Assembly: GCA_900473415.1 (NCBI GenBank)
Contig: UCLR01000010.1
Span: forward strand, 249,732 to 313,731
DNA length: 64,000 nt
Source: Hyphomicrobiales bacterium
Lineage (GTDB): Bacteria; Pseudomonadota; Alphaproteobacteria; Rhizobiales; Beijerinckiaceae
Reading direction: 5' to 3'
Shown here: in pieces, positions 17,220-25,988 of the stretch
How positions within the stretch are numbered: position 1 is the stretch's first letter
Layout of the letters: each line of letters begins with the position of its first letter
Translations under genes and position numbers: made by a program
Notes under the pieces: generated by a model
What the model saw: the letters and a program-made list of their open reading frames with translations, nothing else
What the model was told of the DNA's origin: nothing
Database searches by the model: none

Positions 17220-17969
17220 TCACGGCAGATAGGCTCCGCCGTTGACGTGCAGGGTCTGGCCCGTGAGATAGCGCCCGTTCGGCCCGGCCAGATAGCGCAC
17301 CATCGCCGCCACCTCCTGCGGCCGGCCGCGACGGCCGACCAGAGTGGCATGGCGCTTGTGATGCTCCGGCTCCGCCGCCGAATGGCCACCACGCACCGTG
17401 TCGATCAGTCCTGGCGACACGAGGTTCACGGTGATCTGGCGCTCGGCCAGCTCCTGCGCCAGCGCCTTGGTCAGGCCATCGAGTCCCGCCTTGGCGGTCA
17501 CGACATGGGCGCGCTGCTTCGCCCCGGTATAGGCGGTGAGCCCGCCGATATTGACGATCGCACCCGCGCCGCTCGCGGTCAGTGCGTCGAGCGCCGACTG
17601 GGAGCACAGGAACGGGCCGTCGAGCGTGACGCCGAGCACCTGGTGCCACTGCGCCAGGGTCATCGCCTCGAAGGCGACCTCCCCGCGGATCGCGGCGTTG
17701 TTTACCAGAACGTCGATGCGTCCGAAGTGCGCGAGCGTCGCCTCTACCGCCGCGCGTACAGAGTCCGGATTGGTAACGTCCGCGAGTTGCGACGACGCCC
17801 GGCCGCCCTCGGCCTCGACCGCGGCAACCATCTCGCCGAGACCGGCCTCGTCTGACAGCGCCACGCCCATCACGGCCGCCCCGCCGGCGGCGAGTTCGAG
17901 TGCGATGGCCCGCCCGATATTGCGGGCAGCGCCGGTGATGAGCGCAACCTTGCCTTCGAGTTCGCGCAT
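17220..17969 (-). CDS. SDR family protein with atypical active site
   Basis: This 249-residue Rossmann-fold protein has the SDR cofactor motif TGAARNIG at residues 12-19 and NNAA at 90-93. The catalytic part is unusual. The Ser expected in NISS is Gly143 (NIGG), and the Tyr four residues before Lys160 is Val156, with His155 next to it. A separate YTGAK at 147-151 mimics the YxxxK pattern but is out of position. It belongs to a divergent SDR subgroup with the HVVTAKAGL block. It lies 2 bases downstream of the MmgE/PrpD gene, so it probably acts on the same carboxylate or a CoA ester of it. Confidence 0.85.
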   Translation of the reverse strand: MRELEGKVALITGAARNIGRAIALELAAGGAAVMGVALSDEAGLGEMVAAVEAEGGRASSQLADVTNPDSVRAAVEATLAHFGRIDVLVNNAAIRGEVAFEAMTLAQWHQVLGVTLDGPFLCSQSALDALTASGAGAIVNIGGLTAYTGAKQRAHVVTAKAGLDGLTKALAQELAERQITVNLVSPGLIDTVRGGHSAAEPEHHKRHATLVGRRGRPQEVAAMVRYLAGPNGRYLTGQTLHVNGGAYLP

Positions 17970-17971
17970 CG

Positions 17972-19345
17972 TCAGCCTCGCGCCGCCAACAAGTCGGCGC
18001 CTTGGCCTTTGACGATTCCCTCAAGTGCTGCTGCGACCTTGTCGGAGCGTTCGCGCGCCCAGCCGCCGAAGGCGGCGTTGTCATGGAATTTCTGCAGGAT
18101 GTCGGCGGCCGAGAGCGGCTCATGCGCGCCGCCGCGCATATGCGGCTGGCGCGTCTCGCGCACCGAGCCGTCCTTGAGCGTGGCCCTTATGTGGCCGCTG
18201 AAATTGCGCGGATACTCGTTCTGCGGGTCAATGACATAGGACACCTTGGCGGCGAGCGCCCTGACGCTCGCCTCCGCCACACGCTCCTCCGTGAACTGGC
18301 CGAGGCCCGCTCCGCCGTCCATGAAGCCGACCGCGATGCAATAGGGCGTCGAAAACTTGGCGGCATAGGCGTTCGGCGGCGCCTGCTTCCGCGCCAGAGG
18401 CTCCCAGAGGCGATGCACGGTGCCTTCGCCGACCTCGCATTCGAGGCTGACAATGTCCTCGGCTTTTACCCCCTGCTTCGCCAGCGCGATGGCGCAGTCG
18501 ACGAAGGGTTGGGTCATCGTCCCGCAGGCATAGGGCTTGAAGGCAAGCGTTTCGAGGATCCAGCTCTCGCCCAGCCCGTCGAGCAGCGGCGCAAAATCCG
18601 GCGTCTTGGAGGGAGCGAAGGCGCGGTAGAAGCCGTGATGGCCTTCCAGCACCGTTGTCGGTCCCAGGAAGCCGGCCTCGGCCAGGAAGGCGGCGCGAAT
18701 ACCGGCCTGCGCCGCCGCACCGGCATGCAGGCGCTTGGTCCAGCTGCCATCGGCGAGATATTCGATGATGCCCGAGGCCAGGCTGCCGGCGACGCCGATC
18801 GCATGGCCGATCAGCTTCGGCGACAGGCCGAGCGCGCTCGCGACCGCTGCGGCCGCCGCCGGCGCACCGATCACGGCCGTCGGATGGAAGCAGGCCTTGT
18901 GGATCGCCTGCGGCGCAACAAGACTCATCCGGCACATGATCTCGGTGCCGACGGCGATACCGCGCAGCATCGCCTCACCGGACAAGCCACGATGCTCGCC
19001 CGCCGCCAGAACGGCCGGCACGATCACCGCGCCGGCATGGATCGGCCCGCCTTCGAAGGTATCGTCGAAATCCTCGCCGTGCGCCGCCGTGCCGTTGACG
19101 AGGGCGGCGTCGTAGGGGCCGAGCGGTGCAGCATGGCCGATAGCCGTCGCCTTGCCCTCCGAGGCCGTCGAGGCGAGTGCCGCGCGGACATAGTCCGTCT
19201 CGCGCGCCGCGACGCAAAGCCCGGCGACGTCGAGCAGAAGCAGGCGGACGGTCTCGCGAGCCTGCGGGCCCGGCAGCGCTTCGGCAGCGAAGCGCGCAAG
19301 CCTTGCGGCGACAGTCGCGCCCGGATCGGCGGAATGCTGGTTCAC
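17972..19345 (-). CDS. MmgE/PrpD family protein
   Basis: This 457-residue soluble protein is of the family that includes 2-methylcitrate dehydratase, cis-aconitate decarboxylase and iminodisuccinate epimerase. Visible landmarks are the helical-domain stretch NGTAAHGEDFDDTFEGGPIH near residue 85, a glycine-rich segment GVAGSLASGIIEY near 195, and KRLHAGAAAQAG near 215. Its start overlaps the TctA stop by 4 bases and its stop is 2 bases before the SDR gene. It therefore probably isomerises, dehydrates or decarboxylates what the TTT system imports. Which reaction it performs cannot be read from the sequence. Confidence 0.9.
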   Translation of the reverse strand: MNQHSADPGATVAARLARFAAEALPGPQARETVRLLLLDVAGLCVAARETDYVRAALASTASEGKATAIGHAAPLGPYDAALVNGTAAHGEDFDDTFEGGPIHAGAVIVPAVLAAGEHRGLSGEAMLRGIAVGTEIMCRMSLVAPQAIHKACFHPTAVIGAPAAAAAVASALGLSPKLIGHAIGVAGSLASGIIEYLADGSWTKRLHAGAAAQAGIRAAFLAEAGFLGPTTVLEGHHGFYRAFAPSKTPDFAPLLDGLGESWILETLAFKPYACGTMTQPFVDCAIALAKQGVKAEDIVSLECEVGEGTVHRLWEPLARKQAPPNAYAAKFSTPYCIAVGFMDGGAGLGQFTEERVAEASVRALAAKVSYVIDPQNEYPRNFSGHIRATLKDGSVRETRQPHMRGGAHEPLSAADILQKFHDNAAFGGWARERSDKVAAALEGIVKGQGADLLAARG

Positions 19346-20838
19346 GCGTGCACATCCTTCAGCTTGGCATTGCGCGCGTCACGGAACTCCCGGACGAGCG
19401 AGAGCGTGACGAAGATGGTGGAGGCGATCAGCAGACCCACAGCAATCGGGTCCTCGAGGAAGATCGTGTGGTCGCCGCCGGAAAGCAGGAGCGAGCGGCG
19501 ATAGCTCGACTCGACCATGTGCCCGAGCACGACGCCGAGGATCAGCGGGAGGAACGGATAGCCGGCGCGACGCATCAGATAGCCGACGAGCCCCATGCCG
19601 AGTGCGATGCCGAGATCGAACAGCGAGGTGTTGAGCGTGAAAATACCCGAGAGGATCAGAGCCAGAATGAAGCCGGCGAGATAGGCTCGCGGCCGGTTCA
19701 CCAGCCAGACGCAGAACGGCAGCAGCAGGATGCCGACCAGGATCTGCGCCAAAGTCGCGATGAAGGAGCCAAGATAGAGCCCGACGACGACATCGGCATT
19801 CTGCTCGAACAGACGCGGCCCGGGCAGCAGTCCATGGATCAGAAGGCCGCCGAGCAACACGGCCGTCGAGTTCGAGCTCGGGATGCCGAAGGACAGGAGC
19901 GGTATCAGCGCGGCGCTGGCGACGGTGTTGTTGGCCGTCTCGGGCGCAGCGACGCCTTCCTCCGAGCCCTTTCCGAATTTCTCAGGCTCCTTCGACCAGC
20001 GCCTGGCCTCGTTGTAGGAGAGGAAGGCAGCGATCGAGCCGCCGCCGCCGGGCGTCAGTCCTTCGAAGGTGCCGAGCAGGCAGCCGATGAACTGCGAGCG
20101 CTTGAGGCGGTTCATCATGCTCAGGCTCGGCAGGCGCACCCGGACCTGCTCGCCGATGCCGCCCAGCCCCTTCGACCCGGACTGCATCATCAGCTCGCTG
20201 ACGGCGAAGACGCCGATCATGATCAGCACCGGCTCGACGCCGCCGAGCAGTTCCGGGCTGCCGAAGGTGAAGCGCGTCACGCCCGAGATCGGATCGGTCC
20301 CGACCGTCGCGATCATCAGGCCGACGACGGCGGCCGCGAGCCCCTTGAGCAGCGAGCCGTTGGTCATCGAGGCGATGACGCTGAGACCCAGGATGCCGAG
20401 GGCGAAATAGGAGGTCGGCTTGAAGGCGAGCGCGACCCAGGACAGCGGTTCGGTCATCACGACCAGCATCAGCAAGCCGAAGAGGCTGCCGATGACGCCG
20501 GACCAGAGTGAGATGCCAAGCGCTTCGCCGGCGCGGCCCTGGCGCTTCATCTCATAGCCGTCGATCACGGTTGCGGCGGCCGAGTTGGTGCCGGGCGTGC
20601 GGATCAGGATGGCCGGGATCGAGCCACCATACTCAGCGCCGATATAGGTGCAGGCCAACATGACGATCGCCTGCACCGGCGCCATGCCATAGGTGAAGGG
20701 CAGCAGGAGGGCCATGGTGATCGAGGCCGAGATGCCGGGCAGCGAGCCACCGACGATGCCCCAGGTCAAGCCGATGATCGAGTAGAGGATGATCGGCGAG
20801 CCGAACAGAAGATCGAATGCGATACCGAGCGAATGCAT
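19342..20838 (-). CDS. tctA: tripartite tricarboxylate transporter permease TctA
   Basis: This 498-residue inner-membrane protein is the large subunit of a TTT secondary transporter. The repeated TctA motifs are visible: GGSLPGISASITMALLLPFT near residue 30 and, in the second half, GLTPGGGGSIAAFLSYNEAR and GIPSSNSTAVLLGG. The length is normal. It follows tctB by 11 bases and overlaps the MmgE/PrpD gene by 4 bases, so the unit is translated as an operon. It moves a carboxylate handed over by a Bug protein, driven by an ion gradient. Confidence 0.95.
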   Translation of the reverse strand: MHSLGIAFDLLFGSPIILYSIIGLTWGIVGGSLPGISASITMALLLPFTYGMAPVQAIVMLACTYIGAEYGGSIPAILIRTPGTNSAAATVIDGYEMKRQGRAGEALGISLWSGVIGSLFGLLMLVVMTEPLSWVALAFKPTSYFALGILGLSVIASMTNGSLLKGLAAAVVGLMIATVGTDPISGVTRFTFGSPELLGGVEPVLIMIGVFAVSELMMQSGSKGLGGIGEQVRVRLPSLSMMNRLKRSQFIGCLLGTFEGLTPGGGGSIAAFLSYNEARRWSKEPEKFGKGSEEGVAAPETANNTVASAALIPLLSFGIPSSNSTAVLLGGLLIHGLLPGPRLFEQNADVVVGLYLGSFIATLAQILVGILLLPFCVWLVNRPRAYLAGFILALILSGIFTLNTSLFDLGIALGMGLVGYLMRRAGYPFLPLILGVVLGHMVESSYRRSLLLSGGDHTIFLEDPIAVGLLIASTIFVTLSLVREFRDARNAKLKDVHA

Positions 20839-20849
20839 CCTCGCCTCCC

Positions 20850-21347
20850 TCAGAAGAACAGGCCGGAAGGCTGATGCACGCCCAGGATCTTCACGAAGAT
20901 ACCCCAGTAGAGGAGCGCGCCACCGGCCGCGATGACGAGCGTCTTCCAGTTGCGCGGCGCGCCCTCGTAGAGCGCGACCGCACCGATCAGGAGTGCGATG
21001 GCGGGCAGGTAGCCGATGAACGAGACGAGGCAGACATAGGCGACGCCGAAGGCGAGGAAGCCGAGCGCACGCGGCAATGTCGAAGTCTCGTCGTCGGTCT
21101 CGGGCGCCGGCGACTTGGCAGCAGGTTCGTGCGCTGGGGACAGTGCCCCGGCCATCACGGCGCGCGCCGTCAGGATCAGGCCGAGCCCCGCCAGTGCGAA
21201 GGCGAGAATGCGCGGCAATCCGCTCGCGCCAACCTCGTCGGAAAGCGTGCTCTCCGCGATGTCACCTGTGGCCCAGTAGTAAAGGCCGGCGATGGCCAAC
21301 ACGGCAACACCGCCGGCAAGGTCCTTGAGAGCCGCTTGCTCACGCAT
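20850..21347 (-). CDS. tctB: tripartite tricarboxylate transporter TctB family protein
   Basis: This 165-residue small membrane subunit of the TTT system has four predicted helices with a charged, alanine-rich loop between helices 2 and 3 (around AKSPAPETDDETSTL). The hydrophobic pattern and the ending fit TctB, a poorly conserved family, so the assignment leans on position directly before tctA and after the Bug gene. It is needed for activity of TctA in studied systems. Confidence 0.88.
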   Translation of the reverse strand: MREQAALKDLAGGVAVLAIAGLYYWATGDIAESTLSDEVGASGLPRILAFALAGLGLILTARAVMAGALSPAHEPAAKSPAPETDDETSTLPRALGFLAFGVAYVCLVSFIGYLPAIALLIGAVALYEGAPRNWKTLVIAAGGALLYWGIFVKILGVHQPSGLFF

Positions 21348-21402
21348 GAGATGGGTCTTTCCGAATAGAGTCCGGGCCTGGTCTGCAGCCGGGGTGGCGG
21401 CG

Positions 21403-22365
21403 TCACTTCAGGACGCCGCTCTCCTTCAGGAAGGTTTCGGTGGTCGATCCGAAGTTCTGGATGAAGCCCTGGTACTTGTCGTGCGGGATGAAGTTCGGCA
21501 CGAGGCTCTCGGTCTTGTAGACCTTCTGGTACTCAGGATCGGCCAGCACTTTCGGCACGGTTTCGTCCCAGATCTTGGTGATCTCGGCCGGCAAGCCCTT
21601 GGGACCGGCGAGGCCCCGGAACTTCTCCAGCGCGACCGGGTAGCCCGACTCCTTCACCGTCGGGATGGCGGGGAAGGCCTCCATCCGCTGCGGGTCGAAG
21701 GTCGCGAGCAAACGGATCTTGCCGGCCTCGAGCTGGGGCCTGAGCTCCGGAATCTCGCCGACGCCGATGTCGAGCGTGCCGTTCAGCACGTTGATCATCA
21801 GATCACCGCCGCCCTCATGCGAGACCACAGCGGGCGAGACGCCGGCCGCCTTCTTCAACTGCTCTGCGGCCTGGCGCTCCAGCGAGGCCGGATTGGCCGC
21901 GCCCCAGCGCCCGCGCGTCGATTTGGCCTTGTCGATCACATCCTTGAGGGTTTTGAACGGGCCGTCGGCGCGCGTGTAGATCACCTCCGAGTCGGTGAAG
22001 AAGTTCGCCAGCGGCTCGACGTCCTTGTAGCCGTGCTGAACTTTGGACAGCAGCGAGGTGTAGATGTACGTCGGCGTCGTCGCGTAGAAGACGCTACCAT
22101 CCGCCGGCGCGGCCGCCAGGCGGGAGATGGCGCGAGCACCGCTGCCACCCTGAACGTTCTCGACGATGAAGGTTGCCTTGACGTATTTCGGCAAATGCTT
22201 CGCCATCTCGCGAAGGAAGACGTCGCTGCCGCCTCCAGGGCTCGAATGGGTGACGAGCGTTACGACCTTTTGCGGATAGTCGACCGGCGTTTGGGCGACG
22301 GCATGGGTTGCCGACCAGGCCGAAAGGCTGGCGGCGACGGCTGTGGCGATAGCCAGATGTCGCAT
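21403..22365 (-). CDS. tctC: tripartite tricarboxylate transporter substrate-binding protein (Bug family)
   Basis: This 320-residue periplasmic binding protein has a signal peptide of about 24 residues ending AVA. The mature start YPQKVVTLVTHSSPGGGSD is a variant of the Bug start, and the loop VENVQGGSGARA follows near residue 72. I took the ATG at 22365, which is preceded by GGGGAGAG; the frame runs on to 22440 without support. It is encoded immediately before tctB and tctA, so it is the likely cognate binding protein of this system. It differs clearly from the other two Bug proteins in the window, suggesting different ligands. Confidence 0.93.
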   Translation of the reverse strand: MRHLAIATAVAASLSAWSATHAVAQTPVDYPQKVVTLVTHSSPGGGSDVFLREMAKHLPKYVKATFIVENVQGGSGARAISRLAAAPADGSVFYATTPTYIYTSLLSKVQHGYKDVEPLANFFTDSEVIYTRADGPFKTLKDVIDKAKSTRGRWGAANPASLERQAAEQLKKAAGVSPAVVSHEGGGDLMINVLNGTLDIGVGEIPELRPQLEAGKIRLLATFDPQRMEAFPAIPTVKESGYPVALEKFRGLAGPKGLPAEITKIWDETVPKVLADPEYQKVYKTESLVPNFIPHDKYQGFIQNFGSTTETFLKESGVLK

Positions 22366-22455
22366 GTTTCTCTCCCCGAATATTGAATGGGCCGCTCTAC
22401 ATTGGAGAGGCCTCGTTCGACGGTGTGGAAGGCGCGGCACAGCCGCGCCCGCCTA

Positions 22456-23898
22456 TCAGTGCGCGGCGACGCGCAGCGGCCTCGCGGCCGTCGTGGTGTC
22501 GAATATGAGTTGCTCGGCAAGCGTCTCGACCCGGGCGATGTCGTCGACCTTCCAGGCGAGTTCGAGCAGCTTGTCCTGGGCGGCATCGCTGATCGCGCCC
22601 TCGGCACACATCCGGAACTTCGCCTCGAGATCGGCATCGCTGATCGGATTGTCCGGACCGCCGCGATAGCGTTCATCGGCCCACTCGACCAGCGTGCGCC
22701 CGTCCCTGGTATCGACCTCGATGCGCGAGCGGATCTTGTCGTAGCCGCGCGCGTCGATCTCGGGATCGTTCAGCACCTCGGTGCGCTTCTGCATGTCCTG
22801 CATCGCCGCCCCGGCGACGAACGCGTCGCTGAACTCATGATGGCTCGCCCGGCGGCAGAGCACGATCATCGAAAGCAGCGCCGGCATCGAGAATTTGGCC
22901 TGCAGGTGGTTTTGCGCCAGCGGGTAACGGATCGGTTCAAGGATGTTTTTGCCGGCAAAGAAGCGAATGCGCTCGACCTGCTCGGGCTTGAGGTCGTGCT
23001 TGAGGACCAGCGCCGCCATCGCGTCCATCGACTGGTGAGTCAGGATACCCGACGGGTAAGGTTTGATGCTGATGCCGGGTTCGGCGATCGTCAGCGTCTT
23101 GCCGAAACCCTGCTGCAGCTTTTCTTCAGAGAGCCCCTCCCCCATCACCTGGAAGAAGCCCCACTGGCCATCGAGCGCGGCCGGATCGGCAGTGAAGCCG
23201 CGAGCCGCCAACAGCGCGGCAGTAACGCCGTTCTCTGAAGCACGCCCGACATGGAGCGGCTTGGTCATCGTGCCGAAGTTGCAGCGAATGCCGGCGGCGA
23301 AGCTCGCCGCGATCCCGAGCGCGTGCGCCAGCTCGGCGCCCTTGAGGCCGAGCAGTTTCGCTGCGGCCGCGGCAGCACCAAACGTGCCGACCGTACCGCT
23401 GGAATGATGGCCCCGACGGTAGTGCCGCGGCAACATCCATTCCGAGATCTTGCACTCGACTTCGAACCCGGTCTGGAAGGCAAGCATGAGACGCCGGCCG
23501 TCGACACCGCCAAGTCGCTGCGCCATCACCAGCGCCGCGGTCAGCGGCGGCACCGACGGATGGGTCAACAGGCCGTAGACGTGACGGGGGTCATGCGAGA
23601 CCTGGGTGTCGTCCCAATCATGGGCGTGGCCGGCCGTGCCGAGCACACGGGCGGCGAGCGCGGCGGGGACACGGGTATGGCCCTGGCCGATCAGCAACGC
23701 ATCCGGCTTGCCGCCGACCTCGGCGGCGTCGGCCGCCAGCATCTGCACCGAGCCTTCGAGACCACCTGCGAGATAGAGTCCGAGCGTGTCGATGATGCAG
23801 CGGCGGCCGACCCGCAGCGCCTCGGACGAGAGACCGTCGTAGCTCGCAGCCTCGATGAACTCGACGGCCGAGGCGGTCACGTGGTTGAGCGCAGTCAT
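22456..23898 (-). CDS. MmgE/PrpD family protein
   Basis: This 480-residue protein is the second MmgE/PrpD member of the unit. It has AARVLGTAGHAHDWDDTQ near residue 90, GIAASFAAGIRCNFG near 205 and KPLHVGRASENG near 222, all in the expected order. It lies between the GntR regulator and the Bug gene on the same strand, 29 bases after the regulator, so it is probably co-regulated. Two different family members in one operon may work on stereoisomers or on successive steps. The start at 23898 gives a normal length. Confidence 0.9.
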   Translation of the reverse strand: MTALNHVTASAVEFIEAASYDGLSSEALRVGRRCIIDTLGLYLAGGLEGSVQMLAADAAEVGGKPDALLIGQGHTRVPAALAARVLGTAGHAHDWDDTQVSHDPRHVYGLLTHPSVPPLTAALVMAQRLGGVDGRRLMLAFQTGFEVECKISEWMLPRHYRRGHHSSGTVGTFGAAAAAAKLLGLKGAELAHALGIAASFAAGIRCNFGTMTKPLHVGRASENGVTAALLAARGFTADPAALDGQWGFFQVMGEGLSEEKLQQGFGKTLTIAEPGISIKPYPSGILTHQSMDAMAALVLKHDLKPEQVERIRFFAGKNILEPIRYPLAQNHLQAKFSMPALLSMIVLCRRASHHEFSDAFVAGAAMQDMQKRTEVLNDPEIDARGYDKIRSRIEVDTRDGRTLVEWADERYRGGPDNPISDADLEAKFRMCAEGAISDAAQDKLLELAWKVDDIARVETLAEQLIFDTTTAARPLRVAAH

Positions 23899-23927
23899 GG
23901 CGTTTCCGATATTTCGTTGTAGGGACG

Positions 23928-24629
23928 TCAGTTCGGTTGCGGCTGCGCCTCTCCGGCTGCCTTTCGGCAGGCTGCTATGAGGCGCGCTTTGGCGCGTGCG
24001 ACATGCTCGGCATGGGCGCGCTGCGCCCGCTCGGGATCGCGGGCGGCAACAGCGTCGACCATCTCCCGATGCTCCGAATTGGAGACCTCCAGGCCGCCGC
24101 CCTGGACCAGGCTGCGGGCGCGGAACAGGTGCAGCTTCTTGACCAGGCCGCGATATTGGGCAGCGAGCGTGGCGTTGCCGCAGGAGTCGATGATGAACTC
24201 GTGGAAGGCGAGATTGAGCGGGTAGTAGCTGTCGAAATCGCGACTGCGCGCCGCCGCCTCCATCTGCTCCAGATAGTCCCGCAGCCGCGCGATGACCGTC
24301 TCTGTCGCACGCTCGGCGAGCAGCTTGCCGGCGTGACCGAAGAGCACGGTGCGGACATCGTAGATCTCGATCGCCTCCTCCAGCTCCGGCTGGCGGATGA
24401 AAACGCCGCGGTTCGGGATGAGCTCAACCAGCCCGAGCCCCTCCAGCGCCCTCAACGCCTCACGCACCGGGCCGCGGCTGGTGCCGAAGCGCGTCGCCAG
24501 CAGGTTCTCATTGACGCGTTTTCCCGCCGGGATTTCCCCGGCCAGGATTGCCTTCTCGATCTCGCGTTCGAGTACCCCCGACAGGGAACGGGTTCGCAGG
24601 ATCGTCAGCACATCGTCAGCAGCGTTCAT
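23928..24629 (-). CDS. GntR family transcriptional regulator (FCD domain)
   Basis: This 233-residue regulator has an N-terminal winged helix with RVNENLLATRFGTSRGPVRE near residues 38-57, followed by an all-helical FCD ligand domain whose likely metal or ligand residues include the His of LNLAFHEFI and the His of SNSEHREM. It is the first gene of the minus-strand TTT/PrpD unit, so it is likely a ligand-responsive repressor of that unit. The frame also contains a TTG at 24665, but that codon falls within a perfect palindrome (24655-24672) that looks like its operator, so I used the ATG at 24629. Confidence 0.88.
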   Translation of the reverse strand: MNAADDVLTILRTRSLSGVLEREIEKAILAGEIPAGKRVNENLLATRFGTSRGPVREALRALEGLGLVELIPNRGVFIRQPELEEAIEIYDVRTVLFGHAGKLLAERATETVIARLRDYLEQMEAAARSRDFDSYYPLNLAFHEFIIDSCGNATLAAQYRGLVKKLHLFRARSLVQGGGLEVSNSEHREMVDAVAARDPERAQRAHAEHVARAKARLIAACRKAAGEAQPQPN

Positions 24630-24654
24630 GAGGGTGAGTAGAGACAGTCGACGA

Positions 24655-24672
24655 AAAACTGTCAACAGTTTT
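24655..24672. promoter_or_regulatory. 18-bp palindrome, candidate GntR operator
   Basis: AAAACTGT-CA-ACAGTTTT is a perfect 8+2+8 inverted repeat, 26 bases upstream of the chosen ATG of the GntR gene. Its AT-rich arms stand out in this GC-rich DNA. FadR/FCD-type regulators bind short palindromes of this size next to their own gene, so autoregulation and control of the whole operon is a reasonable inference. Confidence 0.6.
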
Positions 24673-24877
24673 CTCTTTGCCTCATTTGGCGACCCTGCGG
24701 CTTACCGTCGCTTCGGAATTTCCGGATCCATCTTCCCAAGCTGACGCAGCCGAATACCGATCTCCGCCTTGTGCTGCTCCGCCAGCCAGCGCGCAATCAT
24801 GGGCGGGCGCAAGACGTCGGTGATAGCCCGCCGCGGACACCGGGAAGCTTGTGCGCGAGCGGAGCGCTCTGCTCGTC

Positions 24878-25777
24878 TTAGCCGCGAGATTTCAGCCAGG
24901 TCGCCTTCAAGGTCGCATAGAAAGCCTGCGCGGCAGGCGAGAGCGAAGAATTGCGTTTTCTCAGGATTCCGACGCCACGGAAAAGCGTCGGGTCGATGAT
25001 CGGCCTGAAGACGATATTGGGATTGTGGTTCAGCAACCTCAGCAGCGTCGAGACCACGCTGATCCCCAAACCGGCCTCGACGAGTGGCAGCGAAGAGTTC
25101 AGATGCTGGACTTCGTAGAGCCAGTTCGCGGGCGATCTGTCCTGCAGCAGGTTGAGGTCGATCAGCAGGCGATTGCCGTTCTTGCTACCCGGAACGATCA
25201 GGGGATAGGGGCGCAATTCGGACCAGGCGACCCGTTCCTTCGCGGCGAGCGGATGGTCTGGGCGACAGGCGACGACGTAGGGATCGTCCATGAGCATCTC
25301 GAAATCGATGTCGTCGCCGAGATTGCGGCCGAAGGCCAAGCCGATGTCGGCGTCCCCCGCGAGGACCTGGGTCAGCACCACGTTGGCCGGCTCGTCCACG
25401 ATCCTGACCCGCATGCGCGGAAACTGGGTCGCGTAGGTCGCGAGGGCCCGAGGCAGGAAATAGTGCGCGGCGGTCGGGACGGCAGCGATCGTAATCTGGC
25501 CGGCGGTCTTTTCGGCCATGGCCGAGATCGACAGCAACGAGCTGTCGAATTCCTCGAGCAGCGCCTGCGCCTTCGGCAAGAACTCGCGTCCGACCGCTGA
25601 AAGCGAGACGTTGCGCGTATCCCGGTCGAACAGCTGGACGCCGAGCGTCTGCTCAAGTTTCTGGATTCGGCGCGTCAGCGTGGGCTGCGACATGGCAAGC
25701 GCCAGCGCTGCGTGGTGATAATTGCCGCTATGGGCAAGCACGACGAAGCTGCGCAGGTCCGGGAACGAGATGTTCAT
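24878..25777 (-). CDS. LysR family transcriptional regulator
   Basis: This 299-residue protein has an N-terminal helix-turn-helix (HHAALALAMSQPTLTRRIQK, residues about 21-40) and a C-terminal substrate-binding domain. It is divergent from a Bug-TctB-TctA-MmgE/PrpD unit, with 211 bases between starts, so it is the likely activator of that unit. Two palindromes just upstream of its start (25787-25803 and 25806-25815) are candidate binding sites. The ending NSSLSPAAQAFYATLKATW is typical of the family. Confidence 0.92.
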   Translation of the reverse strand: MNISFPDLRSFVVLAHSGNYHHAALALAMSQPTLTRRIQKLEQTLGVQLFDRDTRNVSLSAVGREFLPKAQALLEEFDSSLLSISAMAEKTAGQITIAAVPTAAHYFLPRALATYATQFPRMRVRIVDEPANVVLTQVLAGDADIGLAFGRNLGDDIDFEMLMDDPYVVACRPDHPLAAKERVAWSELRPYPLIVPGSKNGNRLLIDLNLLQDRSPANWLYEVQHLNSSLPLVEAGLGISVVSTLLRLLNHNPNIVFRPIIDPTLFRGVGILRKRNSSLSPAAQAFYATLKATWLKSRG

Positions 25778-25786
25778 GCCGCGATC

Positions 25787-25815
25787 GATGCGTAATCCGC
25801 ATCAAATTTGCAAAT
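25787..25815. promoter_or_regulatory. two adjacent palindromes, candidate LysR binding site
   Basis: GATGCG-TAATC-CGCATC at 25787-25803 is a perfect 6+5+6 inverted repeat containing the T-N11-A pattern of LysR boxes. Two bases later ATTTGCAAAT at 25806-25815 is a perfect palindrome. Both lie 10-38 bases upstream of the LysR start, in the divergent promoter region shared with the Bug gene. An AT-rich stretch continues to about 25830. Confidence 0.55.
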
Positions 25816-25988
25816 AAATTCATTTCACAAGAGCGACGCGGCGAGCCCACATTGCCCCGATCGCTTCACCGAGCGAGGTCACCCGCAGATCTTGTGCGTT
25901 CCATCCGGAACGTGGCGCCGGGCCCCTCAACATTCGACGCGATGAAATAACGACGCCCATGAGCTGGCGCGATCTAGGAGAGGAAGTC

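Noticed and set aside
24630..24665. TTG start for the GntR gene at 24665
   Set aside because: It lies within the perfect palindrome proposed as the operator, and the usual family N-terminus is reached from the ATG at 24629.
24702..24800. Minus-strand mini-frame of 32 codons starting MIARWLAEQHKAEIG
   Set aside because: Reads like the end of a protein and may be a gene remnant, but has no ribosome site, no recognised family and no partner sequence nearby.
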